This document shows, piece after piece, positions 34,439 through 44,448 of a stretch of 64,000 nt of DNA. A model generated the notes under the pieces. That model saw nothing but the letters and a program-made list of their open reading frames with translations, did not search any database and was not told where the DNA came from. The stretch is from Acidobacteriota bacterium (GTDB taxonomy: Bacteria > Acidobacteriota > Blastocatellia > Pyrinomonadales > Pyrinomonadaceae). The stretch is taken from positions 124,001 to 188,000 of the forward strand of contig JAHBSK010000004.1 of NCBI GenBank assembly GCA_019639175.1, written 5' to 3'. The translations under genes were made by a program, and so were the position numbers. Numbering within the stretch: the stretch's first letter is position 1; every line of letters starts with the position of its first letter.

Positions 34439-37078
34439 ATGAGATTAGAGATCGAATCAATCACGGCCGCCCCCCCGATGGCTGAACAGATGGCCGCAAC
34501 GAGCCATGAAGAGAACAACACCGCCCAAGCCCAGGAATTTCTGAAAAGCGGCATCAGGGCCGCTCAGGCCGGCAACCGTGCCGAGGCCCGCACCGCTTTG
34601 CTTCGCGCGACGGAACTCGATCCAAGGTGCGAGAATGCATGGCTTTGGCTTGCTTCCATCAGCGAATATCCTGAAGAACTGCTCGTATTTCTCAATAACG
34701 TGCTTGAAATAAGCCCTGAGAACGCACGAGCTTTGGAATGGAGAGCGGCGACGAATTCCCTGCTTGCCCGGACGCTGATCCAACGCGGCGCCGACGCCGT
34801 CGAGGAAGGCCAGAACGAAAAGGCTGCGGAATATTTCTCAAAATCGCTTGAATACGACCAGCAGAACGCAATGGCGTGGATGTGGCTGGCTTCCCTTTCA
34901 GATTCGAGCGAAGGAAAGCTCAATTATCTTGAGAGCGCACTTGCGATCGAGCCTGAAAATGAAAAAGCTCTTGCCGCGTACCGCGACGCTCGCCACGACC
35001 TGACCGCAATGCATCTGGCCGAAGCAAAAGCGGCTGCGGTCGAAGGCAGAACGGCTGACGCTCATGACCTTTTGAACGCGGTTCTGGAGGAAATGCCTGA
35101 TTCCGAGGACGCATGGATGCTTCGGTCCCATTTCTCGGAAACGTTTGATGAAAAGATACGTTCGTTTGAACGCGTTCTGGAGATAAATCCCGGAAACGCG
35201 GCTGCGGCGGCAAGTTTGGCGTCGCTTCGTTCGCTTATCGGTGAGCCTGAAACACCTGTCGTCGAAGAGATCGTCACGGAATCCTCTGAGACAGAAGCCG
35301 TCCTTGAAACGGAAGCGGCGGCAGCAGAAACAGACGGGGCACTAGAGCTAAATCACGCGGATGCAGAGTTTATGGCTGATACAGCAATGCCGGAAACGGC
35401 TGAGCCTTATCAGGCGGAAGGCGTTGAAGAAATGGCCGTGGAAGCGGAAACTCCGGCATTCGAACCTGAAGACGATCCGCTGGAAGTAGCTGCCCTTGAC
35501 GTCGAAGAACATTCTACGGAAACCGCTGTCAAGGTTTCGGATGAAACGACCGTTGACCTTGACCTTGAGGCCCGTTCTGGCGAGGAGCAGCCGGAAGCTG
35601 TGGAATTTCAGGACGAAACTCAACAGGAAGAAGTTCAGCAGGGGGCTTCGTTTGATGAAACGGCTGAGACTGAAACAGATCTTGGAGAGGAATTTGAATA
35701 TCCGTTAACGGCGGATCCGTTTGCGGAAACGGTTGACGAAACCATAGAAACGGTGTTTTCAACGGATGATGCATCGGTGGAAGAGCAGTTCACGAACGGC
35801 CATGCGGAAGACCTTTCAACTGCGGAAAGTGTTGTATTTGAAGAGGTTTCCGAGCAGGTTGAGGAATTCACCGGCGAAACCGCTTTTGAAGATGCCGTGC
35901 CTGATGCGACAGATTCGTTGGAAATGTTCGAACACGCGGTCGAGGCAGCAACGGATGAAGTGACAATGCCGTCCGAAGGGTTGTTCGGATTTGACGGTTC
36001 GCAGGACGACCCGTACAAGACGGTCTTTTCTCTGCCGTCGGTCAGCTCGATATTTGAAGAGGCAAATCTGCGGTTCGATGAGCAGAACGGCCATCAGGAA
36101 AACGGTGCTGCCGCTGATGAAGTTCCGGTTCAGGAAGCATTGACGAACGGCTTTGCCGAAGAGGGCATGGTGCAGGAAACTGCCGACCCGTTCACCGCCG
36201 AAGCTCCGTATGCCGCCGACGCCATCCCGATGCCTGAGGCTGATCTTGCGGCTGAGACAAGTGTGCCCGAAGCACCGGTCAACGCTTATCAGACGAATGT
36301 CGTCACCCAACCGCAAACCGCACAGTGTGCATTCTGCGGCCACGCCAATGACGCTTTTGCGGTCTCGTGCGGAAACTGCATGGCGGTTCTGACGCTCTCG
36401 GACATCGAAATGCTGCTTGCCAACACCAACGCCGACAGGGTTGTCATACGCTCGGCTGTGGAGGCAATGGAAGACATTCGCTCCAAAGAAGGACTCAGCG
36501 AAAACGAAATGACGATGCTTGGGATAGGACATCTGAACCTTAACAACCTCGAAACAGCTCACAGCGTGCTGGCAGAGGCTTCCAGGCTAAATCCGAACAA
36601 CGTTTTCCTGACAGGACAGGTCAACGCCCTTCATATCCGCATAAACGAGATACTGGCCCAGCAAAAAACCCACGAACAACTGGTCAGCGGCAAAAAGATA
36701 CTGGTCGTTGACGACAGCCCGACGATCAGAAAACTGATCTCAGGAAAGCTGGAAAAATGCGGCCACGACGTTGTCTGCTCGTCAGACGGTGTCGAGGCGA
36801 TGGAAATGCTTCAGGGAATGAAGCCCGACCTTATCCTTTTGGATATAACCATGCCGCGAATGGACGGCTATCAGGTCTGCAAAATGATCCGCGGCAATGA
36901 TGTGACAAAGGACGTTCCGGTCGTAATGATCTCCGGCAAGGACGGCTTCTTTGACAAGGTGCGCGGACGAATGGCAGGCAGTTCGGGTTATATCACAAAA
37001 CCTTTTGGCCCTGAGACGCTGATGAAAGTTGTCGATGGATTCCTCCAGAACGGCAATTCCGCCATGGCGGAAGTATGA
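34439..37078 (+). CDS. TPR / zinc-ribbon / response-regulator protein of the chemosensory operon
   Basis: The 879-residue protein has N-terminal TPR units (about 25-270, AWLWLASISEYPEELLVFL and similar), a long acidic low-complexity linker rich in Glu and Thr (about 275-610), a zinc ribbon CAFCGHANDAFAVSCGNC, another TPR-like stretch (FLTGQVNALHI), and a C-terminal receiver domain with VVDDSP, phosphoacceptor Asp802 in LLDITMPRMDGY, and the conserved Lys in ITKPFG. It is the likely output of the CheA at 40726, comparable to PilG/PatA-type regulators. The start could instead be the in-frame ATG at 34478. It overlaps the cheW-like gene by 4 nt. Confidence 0.88.
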   Translation: MRLEIESITAAPPMAEQMAATSHEENNTAQAQEFLKSGIRAAQAGNRAEARTALLRATELDPRCENAWLWLASISEYPEELLVFLNNVLEISPENARALEWRAATNSLLARTLIQRGADAVEEGQNEKAAEYFSKSLEYDQQNAMAWMWLASLSDSSEGKLNYLESALAIEPENEKALAAYRDARHDLTAMHLAEAKAAAVEGRTADAHDLLNAVLEEMPDSEDAWMLRSHFSETFDEKIRSFERVLEINPGNAAAAASLASLRSLIGEPETPVVEEIVTESSETEAVLETEAAAAETDGALELNHADAEFMADTAMPETAEPYQAEGVEEMAVEAETPAFEPEDDPLEVAALDVEEHSTETAVKVSDETTVDLDLEARSGEEQPEAVEFQDETQQEEVQQGASFDETAETETDLGEEFEYPLTADPFAETVDETIETVFSTDDASVEEQFTNGHAEDLSTAESVVFEEVSEQVEEFTGETAFEDAVPDATDSLEMFEHAVEAATDEVTMPSEGLFGFDGSQDDPYKTVFSLPSVSSIFEEANLRFDEQNGHQENGAAADEVPVQEALTNGFAEEGMVQETADPFTAEAPYAADAIPMPEADLAAETSVPEAPVNAYQTNVVTQPQTAQCAFCGHANDAFAVSCGNCMAVLTLSDIEMLLANTNADRVVIRSAVEAMEDIRSKEGLSENEMTMLGIGHLNLNNLETAHSVLAEASRLNPNNVFLTGQVNALHIRINEILAQQKTHEQLVSGKKILVVDDSPTIRKLISGKLEKCGHDVVCSSDGVEAMEMLQGMKPDLILLDITMPRMDGYQVCKMIRGNDVTKDVPVVMISGKDGFFDKVRGRMAGSSGYITKPFGPETLMKVVDGFLQNGNSAMAEV

Positions 37079-37590
37079 TGATGACGGCAGGCGAAGGTAT
37101 GCTGGAACTGGAATACACCAAGGCCGATGCTGTTAACAGCACTAACGGCCACCACATGGCATCACAGCCGCGTTTCGTCTGCTTTCAGCTTGGTTCCGGT
37201 TCATACTGCGTCCCGGCGGATGACGTTGCCGAGGTCGCTCACCCGCTTGCGGTCACAAAATTGCCGGGCGGAGCTGCTCCGCTGATGGGAATAGCCTCTC
37301 TGCGGGGCGAGATCGTGGCGGTCATCGACCTCAGAACGATGTTGAACGAAAAGCCTCCCGCCTTTTCATCAAAGCCAAAATTCGTCGTGGTGATGTCGCC
37401 TGGCGGAGAGTGTCCGGTCGCGATGCCCGTTGACGGAATGCGGGACATGATCTCGGCACAGCCTGCCGATCTTTCGGCGGAAACGCCCAACAGCCCTTTT
37501 ATCAAAGGCTCGATCTCTATGGACGGCATCAATGCCGGCGTCGTGGACATTGGCGAGCTTAGAAATACCGTCACACGCTGTACGGCCTGA
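37075..37590 (+). CDS. CheW-like adaptor
   Basis: The 171-residue protein has FVCFQLGSGSYCVPADDVAEV, then MGIASLRGEIVAVIDLRTML, the CheW signature strand region (family consensus NLRGxxxPVxDLR). It should link the receptors to the CheA at 40726 in a membrane-bound array. It begins ATGATGATG overlapping the stop of the previous gene, so translation is coupled. About 30 N-terminal residues have no CheW match. Confidence 0.9.
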   Translation: MMMTAGEGMLELEYTKADAVNSTNGHHMASQPRFVCFQLGSGSYCVPADDVAEVAHPLAVTKLPGGAAPLMGIASLRGEIVAVIDLRTMLNEKPPAFSSKPKFVVVMSPGGECPVAMPVDGMRDMISAQPADLSAETPNSPFIKGSISMDGINAGVVDIGELRNTVTRCTA

Positions 37591-37628
37591 ATACTGCGAT
37601 CCCCGACGCTTTTGTAAGCCCCCGGCAA

Positions 37629-39209
37629 ATGCGAAAAGACCAAAAAGAAAGTTTATTGTCCTCCCTCAGAGCAAGAGTTTGGCTTGCCGTTTGCGCATTG
37701 GCTGTGATCAACGGCGTCTGCGGCATTGCGGCATTTTTGGCCGTTTCGTTCCTGTTTTCCTCACCGACCGTTCCGTTCGTTGCCGCTTTTGCCCTTTCAA
37801 CGGTCATTACAGTTGCCTATGGCAAATGGCTGGCGGGCGAGGTGCTGAGGCCGGTGGAAAAGGTAAACCTTGCTGCCCGCAGCCTGGAAAGGAACGCCGA
37901 GGCTCCGCTGCCGACAACGACCGGATCATCGGAAACGGACGGACTTCTTCAGAGCCTTCACAGAAACGCAAAACAGTTCAGCAATCTGATGATGCTGATG
38001 GAATCGGTTGCCGCAGGCAAGACCGAAATGGCCGCGATGCCGCTGGAAAATGCCGACCGCCTGAGTTCGGCGTTTCAGAAACTGGTGTCAAAGGTCACAG
38101 GCTCTATCGACGCAAAGAACGAACTTGAGGAACTCAGAACATCGCTGAACCGTCTGGCAAGCGACATCGAGGCGGCAAGCGGCGGCGCACACACAGAGAT
38201 ACGCGGCGGAGCGGAAAAGACCGGCCAGATAGCCGAGGCATTCAGCAGATTGCTGGCTGATTCGTCAGCCTTTGATCAGAAAGTTCGGTCAGAGACAATG
38301 GCGTCGAAACGGGCGCTTTCGGCGGCTATGGACCGTCTGCAAAGCCTTCGCGGGCAGGAAACAGCGTCGTCAGAACCGCTCAGTTCGCTCATATCGTCAC
38401 TGAAACGGTCTCCTGACAAGCTGGCCTTGCTCAAAGACGAACTTTCGGTGCTGCGCTCCCGGCCTGAAGAAGCAAGCCTTGCCGAAGCGGGTTCCAGAGA
38501 ACTGCAAATATTGGGCAAAAAGCTCAATAACGTCAGAGGTTCGGGCAATGAATTGAACCGCCGCATCCGCAACGTAAGGGAAAAGATACACCAGATACCG
38601 CAGGCGTCAAAGATTGCCGAAGACCTTTCGCGGCGTTCCAAAATGGTCGCTTTGAACGCCTCGATCAAATCGTCGTCCGCAGATGCGGGCGCCGCCGCAA
38701 CTCTTTCCGAAGAGTTCTCACAGCTTTCCGACCGCGCTGTAAAGCTCCAACGCGACCTTGCCGGCATAGACAAGACAATTCTGGATGAACTGTCCGAAGT
38801 GGAAGCGTTAATTCAGAGCATTTTGAGCGATGCCGCCGATGCACTGCTGCATTCGACCTCTGCGGGAGAAATGACATCGGCGCTTGAACCGCTGATCACC
38901 GCAACGTCAGGGCTTTCGCAAAAGATATCTCAGGCCGCGGCCGCAGGCGAAGCCGAAAAGGAAGAACTGATGCGGCAACTGACAACGCTCTATTTTGACA
39001 AGAACAGATCGGCCGAGGATCTGGCCGAAGCCGAAAATCTTTTGCGTTCCGCCCGCGAACACCTTGATGAACTGAGGCGGACGAACGATCCGCCACGCGT
39101 CAGCGATCCTGTGCCTGAGCTTCCTCAGCTTTTGGAAAATGACGAATTTCGCCCGCCGCCGGGCAATGAGCCGCACACCGCCGCGATGGACCTTGCCGGA
39201 GAGAACTGA
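37629..39209 (+). CDS. Degenerate methyl-accepting-type receptor
   Basis: The 526-residue protein has two N-terminal membrane helices (about 16-39 and 46-65) with almost no periplasmic loop, then a HAMP-like and long coiled-coil region. The signalling tip resembles an MCP in DLSRRSKMVALNASIKSSS but lacks the usual glycine-rich GxGF turn and reads ADAGAAATLSEEFSQLS. It probably joins the array but may not respond as a normal receptor. Its stop overlaps the next start as ATGA. Confidence 0.75.
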   Translation: MRKDQKESLLSSLRARVWLAVCALAVINGVCGIAAFLAVSFLFSSPTVPFVAAFALSTVITVAYGKWLAGEVLRPVEKVNLAARSLERNAEAPLPTTTGSSETDGLLQSLHRNAKQFSNLMMLMESVAAGKTEMAAMPLENADRLSSAFQKLVSKVTGSIDAKNELEELRTSLNRLASDIEAASGGAHTEIRGGAEKTGQIAEAFSRLLADSSAFDQKVRSETMASKRALSAAMDRLQSLRGQETASSEPLSSLISSLKRSPDKLALLKDELSVLRSRPEEASLAEAGSRELQILGKKLNNVRGSGNELNRRIRNVREKIHQIPQASKIAEDLSRRSKMVALNASIKSSSADAGAAATLSEEFSQLSDRAVKLQRDLAGIDKTILDELSEVEALIQSILSDAADALLHSTSAGEMTSALEPLITATSGLSQKISQAAAAGEAEKEELMRQLTTLYFDKNRSAEDLAEAENLLRSAREHLDELRRTNDPPRVSDPVPELPQLLENDEFRPPPGNEPHTAAMDLAGEN

Positions 39210-40723
39210 TGGAAAATGCCCTGTTGAACATGATGGTAAAAACCTGTGCCGTTACCGGCCTGGTTCTGCTTGTCATCGGCTCGGCTCTTTTCCTGGGCCA
39301 TCAAGCGGAGATGATGGAAGAATCGGCTGCCGCCTCGCTTGCTCTTGGCATCGGCGTTGCGTTGTCGATACTGTCGCTTGCCGCTTTGCTTTTCAATAAC
39401 TCCCGCGTGACGCGGCGGCTTGAGGATGCTCATTCCATTGCCGCAAAACTGGCGCGCGGACAGCTATATACCGACGAACCGGACGACGAACTAAAGGATC
39501 AGCTCCGCTCCGTATCAAAGTACATCGAACACAACGCGCGGCTGGTCAACAAGATCGCCGAGGGCGACCTTAACTCCGGCAACACGCTGTTCTCTGACAA
39601 CGATGTGCTGGGAAAAGCGTATAAGAACGTCGTCGTAAAGCTCGGCGATTCGCTCCAGACACAGGAGATACGCGACCGCCTGGAGCTTTCGGTAATGAAG
39701 CTTTTGAACGAGGTCTCGGACGTTTCAAAAGGCGACCTGACGGTTTCCGCAGAGGTTTCCGGCGACGTTACGGGCGAGATAGCCGTCGCGTTCAACCTGA
39801 TGACGCGAAACCTCCGCTCGCTTATCAAACAGGTCAAGGACGTCACACAACGCGTCGGAACATCCGCCGAGGCAATTAACGATACTACCGAACAGCTTGC
39901 TCGCGGCAGTTCGGCACAGTCTTCACAGATCGCCCGGACAAAGGCATCCATCGCGAATATGTCCGAACAGATACTTGCCGTTTCTGAAAATGCGACCGTT
40001 TCGTCGCGTGTTGCGGGCGATTCGCTCAAAACGGCGCAGGTTGGCGTTCAGGCCGCTCGCGAGAACATCAGCGCAATGAACGCGATCCGCAAACAGGTGC
40101 AGGAAACGGCCAAGCGGATAAAGCGTCTTGGCGAACGTTCGCAGGAGATCAGCCAGATCGTCTCGCTTATCGAAGATCTTTCGGACAGGACAAGCGTTTT
40201 GGCTCTTAACGCCTCGCTTCAGGCATCGGCGGGCGGACGCGGTTCGGAATTCACATCCGTCGCCAAAGAGGTCGAACGCCTTGCCGAACGTTCAACAAAG
40301 CTGACGAAACAGATAGCCACGCTTACGCACACGATCAGCGTCGAAACGCAGGAAGCCGTCACCTCGATGGAAGAGACCATCCGCGAAGTGACGCTTGGTT
40401 CTGCCTCGGCGGAAAAGGCCGGACGCTCGCTGGTTGAAATAGAGCGCGTGACCAGCGAACTCGCCGGACTGATCCGCACGATCTCCGATTCAACACGGTC
40501 GCACGCAAAGGTTTCCGAAGACCTTTCCGGTGCGATGTCCGACATCTCTCAGGTAACGGAACTGATCCAACTGAGTTCAAAACGCGCGGCAGATGCCGTC
40601 AAGTCGCTTGTCCAGCTTTCGGGCGACCTTCGCAACTCCGTCTCGCCCTTCAAACTGCCGGCTGAAATGCCTCCGATAACCCGCGAACCCGAAGCAGGCA
40701 TTCCCGCCAACTTCATCAACTAA
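39209..40723 (+). CDS. Methyl-accepting chemotaxis protein (PilJ-like)
   Basis: The 504-residue protein has two N-terminal membrane helices (about 10-28 and 38-58) with only a short loop between, a HAMP-containing region, and a signalling domain whose tip is LSDRTSVLALNASLQASAGGRG followed by FTSVAKEVERLAERS. It lacks an external ligand-binding domain, so it would sense membrane or cytoplasmic cues or another protein. It is translationally coupled to the degenerate receptor upstream, and the CheA gene starts 2 nt after its stop. Confidence 0.92.
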   Translation: MENALLNMMVKTCAVTGLVLLVIGSALFLGHQAEMMEESAAASLALGIGVALSILSLAALLFNNSRVTRRLEDAHSIAAKLARGQLYTDEPDDELKDQLRSVSKYIEHNARLVNKIAEGDLNSGNTLFSDNDVLGKAYKNVVVKLGDSLQTQEIRDRLELSVMKLLNEVSDVSKGDLTVSAEVSGDVTGEIAVAFNLMTRNLRSLIKQVKDVTQRVGTSAEAINDTTEQLARGSSAQSSQIARTKASIANMSEQILAVSENATVSSRVAGDSLKTAQVGVQAARENISAMNAIRKQVQETAKRIKRLGERSQEISQIVSLIEDLSDRTSVLALNASLQASAGGRGSEFTSVAKEVERLAERSTKLTKQIATLTHTISVETQEAVTSMEETIREVTLGSASAEKAGRSLVEIERVTSELAGLIRTISDSTRSHAKVSEDLSGAMSDISQVTELIQLSSKRAADAVKSLVQLSGDLRNSVSPFKLPAEMPPITREPEAGIPANFIN

Positions 40724-40725
40724 AA

Positions 40726-43524
40726 ATGGACAACGAAAACCTGCAAACATTTCTGGATGAATCCGAGATCGTTCTCAACGGCGTTCGCGGCGGCATTCTT
40801 ATGTTTGCCCAGAACACGGCGGAGCGTTCGGCACTTGAGATACCCTTTCGGCGTGTAAGGACGCTGTCGCAATCTGCCGCCGCTCTCGACCAGAAAGACA
40901 TCGAGGGACAGTCCATACTGTTAAGCGAACTGATAGTTTTTGCGGCAAAGCACAACGGCGACCTTCCGGGCGAATACATCAGAAATATTCTGGATCAGAT
41001 ATCCGGCATCGAAGCTCTTCTGGCAGGCATCCGAATGAGCCAGGAAGATTTCACTGTCGGCCTGTCCGAACTGGTCGATTCCTCGTTCGAGACGCTTTCT
41101 CCGCGTGAGGAAACCGCCGCTGAAACGCCGGAATTTGCAGAACCCGACCAGAGCGTCGATGACGACGATAATTTTGAGGTCGATGCCGAGTTGCTTGAGG
41201 TTTTTGCCGAAGAAGCGGAAGACCTTTTGAAGAATATCGAGACCAATCTGGCACGGCTTGTTTCAACACCGGACGACAAGGAAGCACTTTGGGAAATTCG
41301 CCGCAACGCGCATACTTTCAAAGGTTCGGCGGGCATCGTCGGCCTGAAACGCCCGAGCGAGATGGCCCATCGCGTCGAAGACCTTCTGGATCGCCTTGTC
41401 GAAACCGAACAGGATTCGCACGAGGGCATAATCCCGCTGCTGTTCACCGCAACAGAATGCCTGCGGTCGCTGGCCGCCGGTGAGAATACATCCACGCTTT
41501 CGGCAACTATCTCGACGCTGTATCAGGACATCGACAAGGTAATTGAGGAGATCGAAAATCCGCAGCCGAAAGAGGCTTTGGTTCAGGCCGCCGCCGCGAC
41601 GACTGCCGCACAGCCCGCATCGGCTGCCGCAACAGAACCCGAAACGGAAAAACCGCGCAAAGCGGCGGAAACGCGCTCCATCGTTCGCGTTTCTCTGGAC
41701 AAACTGGACGACCTTGTCAACATAATCCGCGATCTGGTGGTCAGCCGGTCGGTCTTTGAACAGAAGCTTTCCGAATTTGACCATCAGATAGACGATCTGC
41801 ACAACGCGACCCGCAGGCTTCAGTCCACGAACAGCCGCCTTGAGGTCGATTTTGAGGCCGCACTGCTTGAGACCGACCGCGGAACAGGCACGAACCTTTC
41901 GGTTCCGGGAACGACGCGTGACAGCCTGCTAGACCCATCGGTCGAACAGTTCGACAGCCTGGAATTTGACCGTTACACAGAGTTTCATCAGGCAATTCGT
42001 GAATTGAGCGAAACCTCCAGCGATACATTTGCCATAAACACCTCGCTTGAGGCGTTGAAGGAAGATCTCGGATCGCTTTTTGACCAGCAGCGAAGGCTGA
42101 TAGATGCCGTTCAGGAAAAAGTGATGCGTATCAGGCTGGTCGCCTTTGGAACGCTTAAAACGCGGCTTGACCGGTCGGTTCGCGTCACTTGTGACGAAGA
42201 AGGCAAAAAGGCTGAAATATTTGTTGAGAACGAACAGCTTGAGGTTGACACGCAGATACTTGATTCGCTGATAGAACCGCTGCTGCATCTTTTGAAGAAC
42301 GCAGTTGTTCACGGCATAGAATCGCCTGAAATGCGGCGTCTGCTCGGAAAATCGGAAACGGGCCGCATAGGCGTAAAGCTCACAAGCGAGGAAACGCATG
42401 TCGTCCTGACCGTGTCGGACGACGGCGGCGGCATCGCTACCGGCTCGTTAAAGGACAAGGCCGTAACGGCCGGAATAATCTCGCCGCAGATCGCGGAGAC
42501 AATGTCCGACGATGACGCGAACGAACTGATATTTTTGCCGGGCCTGACGACGGCGCAAAAACTGAACCTGAACGCCGGCCGCGGCGTCGGGATGAACATC
42601 ATCAAGGAAAGCGTCGAATCTCATAAAGGAACCATCTCGCTCAGTTCGGTGCCGCACAGGGGAACTACCTTCACGGTGCGGCTGCCTTTGCCGCTGGCGG
42701 TGACGACAGCCCTGTTGGTGCGTTCAGGGATGAACACATTTGCGGTTCCGTTCAAGCTGGTGAACCATGTCATCGAACTGTCGCCGGACGAGATAACGTG
42801 GCGTCAGGGTTCGGCGTTTTGCAAAACGGGCAAGGAAGAGATCGCCCTGCGGCATATAGAGGAACTGGCCGAAATGGAAGGCCGCGTTCAGAAGAACGCA
42901 TCGATCACGGCATTCGTCGTCGATTCGCCCGACGGACAATGCGCCATTGCGGTTGACAGCGTTATCCGTTCGGAAGAGATCGTGATAAAACCTTTGGGCC
43001 GACCGCTCGACAAGATAAACGGCCTGCTCGGAGCTTCGATACTCGGCAACGGACAGCTTGTGACCATCCTCGATCTGCCGTATCTGCTGGCACGTTCGCC
43101 TAAGCCAAAGCAAATAGAAGAACCGCCAAAGGAGCGCTCCGCCGAATTGAGCATCATGGTGGTGGACGACAGCCCAAGCGTCAGGCTGATGACGTCAAAA
43201 GTCATAAAGGGCGCCGGATGGAATGTCGTCACTGCAAAGGACGGTGTTGACGCGCTGGAAATACTAAGGGCATCAAACGAACTTCCCGCAGTGATATTAA
43301 GCGATATTGAAATGCCCAGAATGGGCGGATTTGAACTGGTAGGCTCGCTGAAAGAGGACGATACGCTGAAAAACATTCCGGTCATCGTCATCAGTTCCCG
43401 CGCCGGTGACAAACACCGCGACAAGGCTTTTGACGCCGGTGTTGCCGAGTATCTCGTCAAACCTTACAGCGAATGGGAACTTATTCAAAAGATAAAACGC
43501 CTGTCCGATGAGAACGCGGAATAA
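40726..43524 (+). CDS. Hybrid CheA histidine kinase with receiver domain (Chp type)
   Basis: The 932-residue protein has a helical N-terminus (1-115) resembling an Hpt domain without the histidine, a true Hpt domain with His196 in RRNAHTFKGSAG, a dimerisation region, and a HATPase domain with LLKNAVVHGIESPE (N box), VSDDGGGI (G1) and NAGRGVGMNIIKE (G2). A CheW-like regulatory domain follows (about 655-795), then a C-terminal receiver with VVDDSPS, Asp860 in ILSDIEMPRMGG and Lys in LVKPYS. This matches ChpA/PilL-type kinases of pilus or alternative chemosensory systems. No CheB, CheR or CheY-only gene is adjacent. Confidence 0.95.
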   Translation: MDNENLQTFLDESEIVLNGVRGGILMFAQNTAERSALEIPFRRVRTLSQSAAALDQKDIEGQSILLSELIVFAAKHNGDLPGEYIRNILDQISGIEALLAGIRMSQEDFTVGLSELVDSSFETLSPREETAAETPEFAEPDQSVDDDDNFEVDAELLEVFAEEAEDLLKNIETNLARLVSTPDDKEALWEIRRNAHTFKGSAGIVGLKRPSEMAHRVEDLLDRLVETEQDSHEGIIPLLFTATECLRSLAAGENTSTLSATISTLYQDIDKVIEEIENPQPKEALVQAAAATTAAQPASAAATEPETEKPRKAAETRSIVRVSLDKLDDLVNIIRDLVVSRSVFEQKLSEFDHQIDDLHNATRRLQSTNSRLEVDFEAALLETDRGTGTNLSVPGTTRDSLLDPSVEQFDSLEFDRYTEFHQAIRELSETSSDTFAINTSLEALKEDLGSLFDQQRRLIDAVQEKVMRIRLVAFGTLKTRLDRSVRVTCDEEGKKAEIFVENEQLEVDTQILDSLIEPLLHLLKNAVVHGIESPEMRRLLGKSETGRIGVKLTSEETHVVLTVSDDGGGIATGSLKDKAVTAGIISPQIAETMSDDDANELIFLPGLTTAQKLNLNAGRGVGMNIIKESVESHKGTISLSSVPHRGTTFTVRLPLPLAVTTALLVRSGMNTFAVPFKLVNHVIELSPDEITWRQGSAFCKTGKEEIALRHIEELAEMEGRVQKNASITAFVVDSPDGQCAIAVDSVIRSEEIVIKPLGRPLDKINGLLGASILGNGQLVTILDLPYLLARSPKPKQIEEPPKERSAELSIMVVDDSPSVRLMTSKVIKGAGWNVVTAKDGVDALEILRASNELPAVILSDIEMPRMGGFELVGSLKEDDTLKNIPVIVISSRAGDKHRDKAFDAGVAEYLVKPYSEWELIQKIKRLSDENAE

Positions 43525-43552
43525 CCGAATTAGAAAATTTTGAGATGGCGGC

Positions 43553-43630
43553 AAACTCTATGTGTTCTCTGTTCCTATGTGGTTTTAAAAAGCAGCACCA
43601 AACACATAGAAAGATAGAACACATAGTTTT
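43553..43630. repeat. Imperfect palindrome with CTATGTGTT words
   Basis: The left arm (43553-43586) repeats CTATGTGTT and CTATGTGGT. The right arm (43600-43630) has the complements AACACATAG twice. It lies between convergent cheA-like and SDR genes. After it, near 43660, is a partial copy of the TGATCCGCGTTC word also found at 24502-24513. Confidence 0.75.
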
Positions 43631-43719
43631 TTATCAGATGTCATCCGCTGCATCCTCCTGATCCGCGTTCGAAAAACTGCCGCCGGAACATTAAAATAAC
43701 AACAGAACCTAACGTAGAT

Positions 43720-44442
43720 TCACTTCACCGGCGGTTTGCTCGGACGAAGCTCGACCTTGCTCGGCAATGCATTTGCGGGCATTGAAAGCAGGTCCATAAC
43801 TACCTGAGCGATGTCTGCCGGCTGAAGCTGCCACATCTTTTCTTCGCTCGGCGTGTCGCCGCCGAAATATGTGTTCACGCTGCCGGGACAGACATAGCTG
43901 ACCTTTATGTCGTCCTGCCGAACTTCCTGCATCAGCGCCTCGCTGAAGCCGTTCAGCCCAAATTTTGAAGCATTGTAAGCGGCCATTTTCGGATGCGCGT
44001 TCTGGCCCGCCAGCGACGAGATGTTGATGATATAACCACCTCCGCGTGCTTTCATCATCGGTATCGCGTAGTGGCATGTGTAAAAGACGCCGAAAAGATT
44101 TGTCTCAAGCGTCTGCCGAAATTCATTGCCAGACATCTCCTCGACCGTCTTGCCAAAATATCCCATTCCGGCGTTGTTGATCAGAATGTCCGGCCCGCCA
44201 AAGACGCGTTCACATTCGGCAAACATCATCTTGACCTGTTCCTCGCTGCGAACGTCGCAAACCTCGCCGTCAACGGTGCCTTTTTGGGACAAACGCTCAA
44301 GCGCCGACTTCAGCTCCACTTTATCTCTGGCACAGATGAACACTTTTGCACCGGCTTCGGCCAGCCTTTCCGCAATGGCAAACCCGATGCCCTTTGTCCC
44401 GCCGGTTATCACAGTGATTCTTTCTTTGATCGATCCATTCAT
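43720..44442 (-). CDS. Short-chain dehydrogenase/reductase
   Basis: The 240-residue protein has the cofactor motif TGGTKGIGFAIAERL, the NNAG motif in DILINNAGMGYFG, and the catalytic Ser-Tyr-x-x-x-Lys in NISSLAGQNAHPKMAAYNASK. It is a classical cytoplasmic SDR that reduces carbonyls or oxidises alcohols with NAD(P)H. The ICARDK segment after the second strand favours NADP. The substrate is unknown. It starts 6 nt after the stop of the secreted protein gene and is the last gene of the gatB operon. Confidence 0.92.
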   Translation of the reverse strand: MNGSIKERITVITGGTKGIGFAIAERLAEAGAKVFICARDKVELKSALERLSQKGTVDGEVCDVRSEEQVKMMFAECERVFGGPDILINNAGMGYFGKTVEEMSGNEFRQTLETNLFGVFYTCHYAIPMMKARGGGYIINISSLAGQNAHPKMAAYNASKFGLNGFSEALMQEVRQDDIKVSYVCPGSVNTYFGGDTPSEEKMWQLQPADIAQVVMDLLSMPANALPSKVELRPSKPPVK

Positions 44443-44448
44443 AAACTG

